Origin: JBCBWG01 sp039817205
Lineage (GTDB): Bacteria > Pseudomonadota > Alphaproteobacteria > Rhizobiales > Hyphomicrobiaceae
Length of the DNA: 5,689 nt
NCBI GenBank assembly: GCA_039817205.1
Contig: JBCBWG010000213.1
Coordinates: forward strand, 1-5,689
Reading direction: 5' to 3'
Positions 1-4,610 of the stretch are shown piece by piece (position 1 is the stretch's first letter; the number at the start of each line of letters is the position of its first letter). The notes under the pieces are model-generated. The model did no database searches. It had not been told where the DNA came from and saw nothing but the letters and a program-made list of their open reading frames with translations. A program made the translations under genes and the position numbers.

Positions 1-339
1 GACGGCAAAGGCGGGCTGCCAGCCGGCGTGAAAGGCTTGATCGATTATACGGGGCTTGTCGGCGACATGGGCAAGTTCAAGACACCGTCGTTGCGCAACG
101 TCGCGGTCACTGCCCCTTATATGCACGACGGATCAGTGAAAACGCTGAACGGCGTCCTTTCGCACTACGAGGCAGGCGGAAGATCTGCGGCGCTCGGCCG
201 TCGATCTCCACTCACGTCACCGCGCATTCGAAAATTTAAACTGACGACGCAGGAACGAAAAGATCTGATTGCGTTCTTGAATTCCTTAACCGACGAAGAG
301 TTTTTGAACGCGTCACGGTTCCAGTCTCCCTTTCGATAA
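1..339 (+). CDS. C-terminal part of an MbnH/MauG-like diheme enzyme (cytochrome c peroxidase superfamily), 5' end outside the window
   Basis: The frame is open from base 1 to a TAA at 337-339, giving 112 visible residues; the GTG at 28 is internal and not a credible start. Visible residues 25-45 hold the family signature KFKTPSLRNV followed by APYMHDGS, and after that come GVLSHYEAGG and an end rich in SPRIRKF, LTTQERKDLIAFL and SLTDEEFL. The last pattern is typical of the MbnH branch of the diheme MauG/CCP superfamily. Such proteins are periplasmic and bind two c-type haems; they either reduce hydrogen peroxide or carry out oxidative protein or peptide modification. The haem-binding CXXCH motifs and any signal peptide would lie upstream, so binding of two haems is inferred from the family. 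Nothing here separates a peroxidase from an MbnH-like modifying enzyme, and no partner gene is visible. The 3' end runs into a 21-bp tandem repeat. Confidence 0.85.
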   Translation, partial: DGKGGLPAGVKGLIDYTGLVGDMGKFKTPSLRNVAVTAPYMHDGSVKTLNGVLSHYEAGGRSAALGRRSPLTSPRIRKFKLTTQERKDLIAFLNSLTDEEFLNASRFQSPFR

Positions 340-399
340 GCCCAGTTTCGTTTTCGATCAGCGAAGCCTCGTTTTTGATCAGCGAAGCCTTGCTTATTC
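322..399. repeat. Degenerate 21-bp tandem repeat, about 3.5 copies, spanning a stop codon
   Basis: The units are 322-342, 343-363, 364-384 and a partial one from 385. Phased at 349, two neighbouring copies (349-369 and 370-390) differ at only one position, and the block at 328-348 matches the first of them at 14 of 21 positions. The first unit encodes the last residues of the diheme protein and contains its TAA stop. The later units lie beyond the gene end. Because 21 is a multiple of three, reading through would give a seven-residue peptide period. It was probably made by slippage or duplication of the gene's 3' end. No inverted symmetry suggests a terminator. Confidence 0.8.
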
Positions 400-464
400 G
401 ATCCGGACCCGACGACGGCGCTGTATCGCCCAATACGCGGTTGGCAGCATCGAGCCCAGAAAAA

Positions 465-541
465 TGGTGACCCCGGCGCGATTCGAACGCGCGACCCTCA
501 GATTAGGAATCTGATGCTCTATCCGGCTGAGCTACGGGGCC
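465..541 (-). tRNA. tRNA-Arg (anticodon CCT)
   Basis: The reverse complement folds into a complete 77-nt cloverleaf with an encoded CCA end (465-467). The acceptor stem pairs GGCCCCG with CGGGGTC, including one G-U pair. The D stem is GCTC/GAGC. The anticodon stem TCAGA/TCTGA encloses the loop TTCCTAA, and the T arm GCGCG/CGCGC encloses TTCGAAT. The anticodon CCT (complement at 505-507) reads the rare arginine codon AGG. The discriminator base is A. The CCA is followed directly by five T residues, which may help end transcription, although no strong hairpin is visible downstream. The 5' end is only 30 bases from the proposed start of the divergent nuclease-like gene. Confidence 0.97.
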
Positions 542-571
542 TCCCGCGCTGACCGTAGCAGAAAGTGTTGG

Positions 572-1810
572 GTGCTGGAACGGTTGGCGCGCTACCGTTC
601 GGCCGTGAGCGGATTTTGGTACAGCGGATCGGACGAGGCCGTGCGGGCAATCGCGGTCGCCTCCCGAGCGCGCCGATCTGCACGGCATTGGCTGGCGCTG
701 GTCGCCGTTGCTTTCTGTTTCGGCAGCGGACTTGGTGCGCCAAACGTTCTGGCGCGCGACGAAGGTGGCGGCGCTGCTGCCGAAGATGCAAAACGCGAAG
801 CAACGCCAGCTGCGCGCCAAGCCCGTAAGCGGGCATTGGCTCGACGACCGCGACGCGCGCAACCGTGTCGATTTCAGCGGCGGACCCGCGCCGTGGTAAC
901 CGCCGTCCTGACGGCCACGACGTTTCGAATTGATGACGGGACCGTGGTCCGCTTGCAGAGCCTGCTGGCGCCCGATGCAACGGACGCGCCTGGCGCCAAC
1001 GGAAACTGGCCGATGGCTCAGGCCGCCACGGCAGCCGTGCGGGCCCGGCTGCTCAATCGCCGTGTGCTGATCCGTTATCGCCGCGGGCGTCCGGACCGCT
1101 ACGGCCGACGCCTCGCGCACGCTTGGGTCATCGGCGGCACGCGTGCGCCCACCTGGCTGCAAGCGGATCTTCTGAAGTCCGGGCTCGCACGTTTTGCGCC
1201 CGATCGTGAGCGCGCCACCTGTGCGTCGCGCATGCAGCGGGCTGAAGCGGCCGCCCGCAGACGGGCGCGCGGGCTTTGGGCGCTGAGCACGTATGCGGCG
1301 CGACCTGCGCTGAAACCGTTCGATCTCGTCAAGCGGGCGAGCACGTTTCAGATTGTGGAAGGGCGCGTTGCGAAAGCGTCGGACGTGCGCGGGCGCGTTT
1401 ATCTGAACTTCGGGCGCAGCTGGCGACGGGATTTCACCGTCAGCATTTCGCGGCGACAAATGCGTTTCTTCGCGCGCGGTCGCATCAAACCCCTGTTGTT
1501 GGCGGGGCAGCGCATTCGGGTGCGTGGTTGGATCGTGGTGCGCAACGGCCCGATGATCGAAATCGATCACACCCACCAGATCGAGGTGCTTCGAGATCGC
1601 CGGTCGCCGGGTTCCCAGGCTCCGCATTCCCAGGCGCCGCGTTCCCAGTCACCGCGCTCCAAGTCGGTCGCGCGACGCTCAGAAAAATCGCCAAGCGGCC
1701 GAGAACCCGGCAAGCGCATCCGGCGATCGCCGGACGATCATCACGCGCCTGGCGATCCGCCGAAGAAAAGCCCGGTCCGCAGAAGCGAACCGGGCCTCAT
1801 TGATCTTTGA
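572..1810 (+). CDS. Exported staphylococcal-nuclease-like (SNase/thermonuclease family) protein with a degenerate active site and a second OB-like domain
   Basis: The product has 412 residues if translation starts at GTG 572. That start has the purine run AGAAAG six bases upstream; GTG 605 and GTG 641 are alternatives, and no ATG exists early in the frame. Residues 32-61 look like a signal peptide: an arginine-rich n-region, a hydrophobic core at about 40-56, and possible cleavage after NVLA at 61. A basic, Ala-rich linker follows. The SNase-like domain spans about 105-240, with VTAVLTATTFRI, VVRLQSLLAPD, DRYGR (175-179), WLQADLLKSGLARF and RRARGLWA. Aligned by eye with staphylococcal nuclease, the equivalents of R35 (R127), D83 (D175) and R87 (R179) remain. 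The calcium-binding D21 and D40 positions carry T116 and L132, and the general base E43 is Asp135, so activity is doubtful. Residues about 255-340 form a second beta-rich, OB-like region with no assigned family. The tail (343-412) is basic and repetitive. The domain call is firm; the function is unknown. Confidence 0.82.
   Translation: MLERLARYRSAVSGFWYSGSDEAVRAIAVASRARRSARHWLALVAVAFCFGSGLGAPNVLARDEGGGAAAEDAKREATPAARQARKRALARRPRRAQPCRFQRRTRAVVTAVLTATTFRIDDGTVVRLQSLLAPDATDAPGANGNWPMAQAATAAVRARLLNRRVLIRYRRGRPDRYGRRLAHAWVIGGTRAPTWLQADLLKSGLARFAPDRERATCASRMQRAEAAARRRARGLWALSTYAARPALKPFDLVKRASTFQIVEGRVAKASDVRGRVYLNFGRSWRRDFTVSISRRQMRFFARGRIKPLLLAGQRIRVRGWIVVRNGPMIEIDHTHQIEVLRDRRSPGSQAPHSQAPRSQSPRSKSVARRSEKSPSGREPGKRIRRSPDDHHAPGDPPKKSPVRRSEPGLIDL
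1598..1672 (+). repeat. 15-bp tandem repeat encoding SQAPx-type pentapeptides
   Basis: Three clear in-frame units (1613-1627, 1628-1642, 1643-1657) encode SQAPH, SQAPR and SQSPR. Degenerate flanking units encode RRSPG before them and SKSVA after. The repeat opens the basic, Ser/Pro/Arg-rich tail of the SNase-like protein, where length changes would keep the frame. Confidence 0.8.
1763..1795 (-). terminator. Intrinsic terminator of carD, lying inside the 3' coding end of the convergent gene
   Basis: GCCCGGT (1770-1776) pairs with ACCGGGC (1789-1795). After one mismatch there are three more pairs (CGC/GCG) closing an AGAA loop. Read on the minus strand, the stem is followed at once by TTTTCTT (1769-1763), the T tract of a Rho-independent terminator. 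It begins about 42 bases past the carD stop codon. On the plus strand the bases after the stem are not T-rich, so it should work mainly for carD. The same bases encode part of the last 20 residues of the SNase-like protein. Confidence 0.8.
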
Positions 1811-1837
1811 ACCTTGCGTTTCGGCCAGGCGAATAAG

Positions 1838-3103
1838 CTACGCAGCTTTGATCTCGCCACCGCCGTCACCGTCGTCGCCATCTTCTGCGGCGGCCGCAGC
1901 GGCCTCTTCCGCAGCGCGGCGGCCTTTCGCGCTCTTCGACAAGATGTCGGTGATCCGCTCGACCGAATTGCGGTCGTCGAGACCTTCGACGGCTGCAAGC
2001 TCCCGGGCCATCCGGTCCAGCGCCTGCTCATACAGCTGACGCTCAGAGTAGGACTGCTCCGGCTGGCTTTCAGAGCGATAAAGGTCTCGAACAACCTCGG
2101 CGATCGAAACGAGATCGCCCGAATTGATCTTGGCCTCATACTCCTGCGCGCGACGGCTCCACATGGTACGCTTTACGCGCGCGCGACCCTTGAGCGTATG
2201 CATCGCTTTTGCGAGAACCGGCTCCTCGACTAACTTCCGCAAGCCGACACTTTCGAGCTTCGATGTCGGGACGCGCAAGGTCATCTTGTCCTTGTCGAAC
2301 GTGATGACAAAAAGCTCCAGCGCCATGCCAGCGATCTCTTGGTCCTCGATCCCGACGATCCGGCCGACGCCGTGCGATGGGTAGACCACATGCTCGTTAA
2401 GCTTGAACCCGTGACGCGACCCAACTGGCTTCTTCGGCTCCGCGGCCGCAGCCTCCGGTTCGGCTTTCACCGCCGCCGTTTTTTTCGGTGCCATCGGCTT
2501 GATCACAGCCGCTGCAACGCGCGCACCGGAACGCGATCCACCAACGCTGAGCGATGGCGAACCGATCGATAGACGCGCTTTCTTTGCGGGTGCTGCCCCC
2601 GCAGCTGCGACAGCCGCAGCTGCCTTTGCAATCTTCGCCTTTGTTGTGGACGCCTTCGCAGCGGTCGTCTTGGACGCAGCTGATTTCGCCGGTGCAGCTT
2701 TTGGCGGCGCAGCTTTTGAAGGCGCAGCTTTCGCGGCCGCTGGCTTCTTCGCGGCGGTCGGCTTCGTTGCCTTTGGCGCCGCAGTCTTCTTCGCAGCCGG
2801 CGCTTGCGGTGCCGCCGACTTCGCTGCCGGTTTCGACGCAGGCTTCGTAGCCGTTGCCTTTTTCGCAGCAGGGCTCGCCTTTGCGGCGGTCGTCTTCGCA
2901 GCCGCCTTCGTTGCTGGCTTTTTCTCTGCGGGCTTCGTCGTCTTTGCCGCTGGCTTCTTAGCCGCCGCGGCTTTCTTTGCCGGCACCTTTGCCGCCGTTG
3001 CCGTCTTCGCTGAGGCCTTGCGAGCCGACTTCACGGGCGCACTGGACCGAACGCTTGCAGCAGACTTCTTAGCTGGGGCACTGGCTTGTTTTGCTTTTGC
3101 CAT
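1838..3103 (-). CDS. carD: CarD/CdnL-family RNA polymerase-binding transcription regulator with a long H1-like N-terminal extension
   Basis: The product has 421 residues from the ATG at 3103, which has AGAGG 11 bases upstream and begins MAKAKQ. The frame stays open to 3295, but those extra 64 codons lack family character. Residues 1-160 contain 39 Lys, 63 Ala, one Glu and no aromatic residue, resembling histone H1 tails; the low-complexity extension runs to about 228. The CarD RNA polymerase-interacting domain follows at about 229-295 (HGFKLNEHVVYPSHGVGRI, LRVPTSKL), then the helical DNA-binding domain at about 296-390. W315 in MWSRR matches the tryptophan that wedges into the promoter bubble in mycobacterial CarD, and AEVVRDLY is also conserved. 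An Ala- and acid-rich tail ends the protein. CarD proteins bind the polymerase beta subunit and stabilise open complexes, notably at rRNA and growth-related promoters. Typical alphaproteobacterial members have about 170 residues, so this one is more than twice as long. The extension probably binds DNA or RNA non-specifically (inference). Confidence 0.93.
   Translation of the reverse strand: MAKAKQASAPAKKSAASVRSSAPVKSARKASAKTATAAKVPAKKAAAAKKPAAKTTKPAEKKPATKAAAKTTAAKASPAAKKATATKPASKPAAKSAAPQAPAAKKTAAPKATKPTAAKKPAAAKAAPSKAAPPKAAPAKSAASKTTAAKASTTKAKIAKAAAAVAAAGAAPAKKARLSIGSPSLSVGGSRSGARVAAAVIKPMAPKKTAAVKAEPEAAAAEPKKPVGSRHGFKLNEHVVYPSHGVGRIVGIEDQEIAGMALELFVITFDKDKMTLRVPTSKLESVGLRKLVEEPVLAKAMHTLKGRARVKRTMWSRRAQEYEAKINSGDLVSIAEVVRDLYRSESQPEQSYSERQLYEQALDRMARELAAVEGLDDRNSVERITDILSKSAKGRRAAEEAAAAAAEDGDDGDGGGEIKAA
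2691..2735 (-). repeat. 15-bp tandem repeat encoding KAAPx units in the CarD extension
   Basis: Three adjacent 15-bp units (2691-2705, 2706-2720, 2721-2735) share GCAGCTTT on the plus strand and encode KAAPS, KAAPP and KAAPA-like pentapeptides (around residues 125-140). They are the most regular part of a longer stretch of imperfect Lys/Ala/Pro repeats. Confidence 0.7.
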
Positions 3104-3160
3104 TCGATGCTCGACCTCTATACGCGTTGGACCATGTTCGGCGATGTCGCGCGGCAAGGG

Positions 3161-3182
3161 TGCGCAAGCTAAGCTTTGCGCA
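3161..3182. promoter_or_regulatory. Imperfect 22-bp palindrome upstream of carD
   Basis: The left arm TGCGCAAGCT (3161-3170) and right arm AGCTTTGCGCA (3172-3182) are inverted copies around A3171, with one extra T in the right arm. It lies 58-79 bases before the carD ATG. It could be an operator for a dimeric repressor or, if transcribed, a hairpin in the carD leader. No regulator family can be named from the sequence. Confidence 0.4.
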
Positions 3183-3386
3183 ATGGTTTCGCCGCAGGAC
3201 GAAGTGATGTCGGGTGATCTATCGGAAGAAGATGCCAGACCGTCTACGAACCGACGTTTCGCGGGTCTTGGCCACGTGGTCTCTATGCAGATCAAATGAC
3301 CTTGCTTTTGACCAGTACTCTGCTCGCCATTGGGCGCAGCGTGCTTCCATGCTCGGGCTCATTCTCGGAACGACCATCACGAGAAG

Positions 3387-3415
3387 ACAATAGCACAGTC
3401 TTGACGAAAAATGAA
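3387..3415 (-). promoter_or_regulatory. Possible sigma-70-type promoter for carD
   Basis: Read on the minus strand, TTCATT (3415-3410) and TATTGT (3392-3387) are 17 bases apart. The second box is preceded by TGC, forming an extended -10 (TGnTATnnT). The -35 match is weak (3 of 6). If real, transcription would start near 3380 and give carD a leader of about 275 bases containing the palindrome at 3161-3182. Confidence 0.25.
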
Positions 3416-3482
3416 GGGCCAACGATGCTGCTCAGCAACGAAGTTAGCGCGACACCCGGTGGGCGCCGCGTTTCTGATTTTT

Positions 3483-3524
3483 GACCGAAACGACAGACTC
3501 TAACCGCCCGTCTTTGCTTCGGTC
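3483..3524. other. Long-loop inverted repeat downstream of fdxA
   Basis: GACCGAA (3483-3489) and TTCGGTC (3518-3524) are perfect 7-base inverted arms, with AGAC/GTCT able to pair inside them. It starts about 45 bases past the fdxA stop on the minus strand. No T tract follows in that direction, so it is at most a non-canonical 3' structure for the fdxA transcript. Confidence 0.3.
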
Positions 3525-3568
3525 TTTCATGTCACCCACCGACGGCGGTCGACGGGCAAATCAGAGCG

Positions 3569-3907
3569 TCAATCACCTTCGCCGGGCTGATCCGAGAAAA
3601 ACTTCTCGAATTTTCCTTCCTTATCCCGGTACTGCTCAGAGTCCGCGGGTGGTTCTTTTTTAGAGGTGATGTTCGGCCACTTGTCAGCGTACTCTCGGTT
3701 CACCTCAAGCCATTTTTCCAGACCGGGCTCGGTGTCAGGTTTGATCGCATCGACCGGACACTCCGGCTCACACACGCCGCAGTCGATGCATTCATCTGGA
3801 TGAATGACGAGCATGTTCTCGCCTTCATAAAAACAGTCGACGGGACACACCTCGACGCAGTCTGTGAATTTGCAGCGGATGCAGGCATCGTTGACGATGT
3901 AGGTCAT
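3569..3907 (-). CDS. fdxA: Seven-iron ferredoxin FdxA ([3Fe-4S][4Fe-4S])
   Basis: The product has 112 residues from the ATG at 3907, the usual length for alphaproteobacterial FdxA. The frame extends upstream to 4057, but the homologous N-terminus (MTYIVNDACIRC) fixes the start here even though the ribosome binding site is weak. Cysteines lie at 9, 12, 17, 21, 25, 40, 43, 46 and 50, exactly the Azotobacter ferredoxin I pattern plus one for Met1. By that analogy C9, C17 and C50 bind the 3Fe cluster, and C21, C40, C43 and C46 bind the 4Fe cluster. Conserved blocks include EVCPVDCFYEGENM, HPDECIDCG, PDTEPGLEKWLE and WPNIT. The protein is a small acidic cytoplasmic low-potential electron carrier; its partner is not evident here. 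A 175-base gap separates it from the S4 gene upstream, and the carD leader lies downstream. Confidence 0.97.
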   Translation of the reverse strand: MTYIVNDACIRCKFTDCVEVCPVDCFYEGENMLVIHPDECIDCGVCEPECPVDAIKPDTEPGLEKWLEVNREYADKWPNITSKKEPPADSEQYRDKEGKFEKFFSDQPGEGD

Positions 3908-4035
3908 GCGTTTGATGAGCTCGAAGCGATGGGTGTGCGTTTTGTTGTCGAGGCGGTTGTCGTCAATCGTGCATGCAACGTCAATATGCGTCGATGCCAA
4001 CATGGTCGCAGAACCAATCAACCAAACGCGACGGA

Positions 4036-4057
4036 TTGGCTCTGTTGGATGAGCCAA
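4036..4057 (-). other. Stem-loop between the S4 gene and fdxA
   Basis: TTGGCTC (4036-4042) pairs perfectly with GAGCCAA (4051-4057) across an 8-base loop. It starts 25 bases past the S4 stop codon on the minus strand. No T tract follows on either strand, so it is not a standard intrinsic terminator. It could protect the 3' end of the upstream transcript or mark a processing site before fdxA. Confidence 0.4.
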
Positions 4058-4082
4058 CTCGGATTGCGTTCAGACGGCCCGA

Positions 4083-4553
4083 CTAACCCCCACTTCGCTG
4101 GAAGCGATCCAGTGCTCGCCGGTCTCGCTTCGTCGGGCGTCCGGCTCCGGGCTCGCGTTCCGCGGCGACCGGTTGAATCGGCGGGACCGTATCCGGCGTG
4201 TCGGTGCTCTTGCGCCTCGCACGCTCGGACGCCGCGGACACGACCGTCTCCGGCGTAAGGTCCTCGTAAAGCGTTTGCGCTTCGGTCGCAGGGCCCCGGC
4301 GCGCGCCGCAGAGCAGTACCTTGAGAACGCGCACTTGCTTGTGTGCGGTCACCGTCACGACGTCACCCACCTTGAGGGTGTGGCTCGGCTTATCGACACG
4401 GGATCGGTTGAGCCGCACCTTGCCGCCAGAAATAAGCGTTGCAGCCAACGTCCGGCTTTTCACAATGCGGGTGAACCACAGCCACTTATCGAGCCGGATC
4501 GACTGCGGCTGATCCAGAGTCTCGTTATCGGAGGCGTCAGAGGTCTTTGCCAT
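4083..4553 (-). CDS. Hsp15-like S4-domain RNA-binding protein
   Basis: The product has 156 residues from the ATG at 4553. The S4 domain covers about 18-80: IRLDKWLWFTRIVKSR, then LISGGKVRLN, then KPSHTLKVGDVV. The opening RLDKWLW...R..KSR pattern is that of the Hsp15/HslR family. Escherichia coli Hsp15 binds the large ribosomal subunit carrying a stranded peptidyl-tRNA. The C-terminal half is charged and ends in GRPTKRDRRALDRF, which I recognise from alphaproteobacterial homologues. It acts in the cytoplasm on rRNA or ribosomes; the precise role in this lineage is inferred. It follows the helicase gene after 57 bases and probably shares its transcript, linking two RNA-acting proteins. A longer reading from 4580 or 4559 is less likely because the ribosome binding site is best placed for 4553. 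Confidence 0.92.
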   Translation of the reverse strand: MAKTSDASDNETLDQPQSIRLDKWLWFTRIVKSRTLAATLISGGKVRLNRSRVDKPSHTLKVGDVVTVTAHKQVRVLKVLLCGARRGPATEAQTLYEDLTPETVVSAASERARRKSTDTPDTVPPIQPVAAEREPGAGRPTKRDRRALDRFQRSGG

Positions 4554-4559
4554 CCACAT

Positions 4560-4565
4560 CCGTCC
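4560..4565 (-). promoter_or_regulatory. Ribosome binding site that decides the S4 gene start
   Basis: On the minus strand GGACGG lies six bases before the ATG at 4553 but directly abuts the alternative ATG at 4559. The spacing favours the second ATG of the ATG-TGG-ATG cluster. Confidence 0.5.
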
Positions 4566-4610
4566 GTGATCGCGCCGCAACCGGTCTGCTCTTTCATACA
4601 GCCGGTCGAT

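Larger units (their letters stand above)
3104..3568. other. 465-base intergenic region between fdxA and carD
   Basis: I find no convincing gene here. It holds the carD ribosome binding site (AGAGG, complement of 3115-3119), an imperfect palindrome at 3161-3182, an 8-base palindrome CCACGTGG at 3272-3279, a possible minus-strand promoter at 3387-3415, and a long-loop inverted repeat at 3483-3524. A 62-codon plus-strand frame at 3296-3484 has a hydrophobic start but no ribosome binding site and no recognisable family. The region probably carries the carD promoter and a long leader. Confidence 0.6.

Noticed and set aside
236..433. Minus-strand 65-codon frame with a seven-residue peptide repeat
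   Set aside because: The peptide repeat only reflects the 21-bp DNA repeat; there is no ribosome binding site and it overlaps the diheme gene antisense.
465..541. tRNA gene as an attachment site of a genomic island
   Set aside because: No second copy of the tRNA 3' end, integrase or mobility gene is visible in the window.
503..1627. Minus-strand 374-codon open frame opposite the nuclease-like gene
   Set aside because: It is a GC-rich antisense shadow that also runs through the tRNA gene and has no recognisable domain, whereas the plus strand shows SNase motifs.
3272..3279. CCACGTGG palindrome as a regulator binding site
   Set aside because: Only eight bases with no second copy nearby; this could easily occur by chance.
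3104..3295. A 64-codon N-terminal extension of CarD
   Set aside because: The extension has no homologous character, and the internal ATG at 3103 has a ribosome binding site and a typical MAKAKQ start.
2499..3299. Plus-strand frame encoding a 266-residue Ala/Phe-rich, membrane-like protein
   Set aside because: It is the antisense of the Lys/Ala codons (AAG, GCC, GCG) of the CarD extension, which read as Phe and Ala on the other strand; there is no family match.
3296..3484. Small plus-strand frame of 62 codons with a hydrophobic start
   Set aside because: No ribosome binding site precedes its ATG, the C-terminal part has no recognisable character, and no family is recognised. It remains only a weak possibility.
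3908..4057. A 50-codon N-terminal extension of FdxA
   Set aside because: FdxA proteins begin at the MTYIV-type start, and the total length then matches the family.
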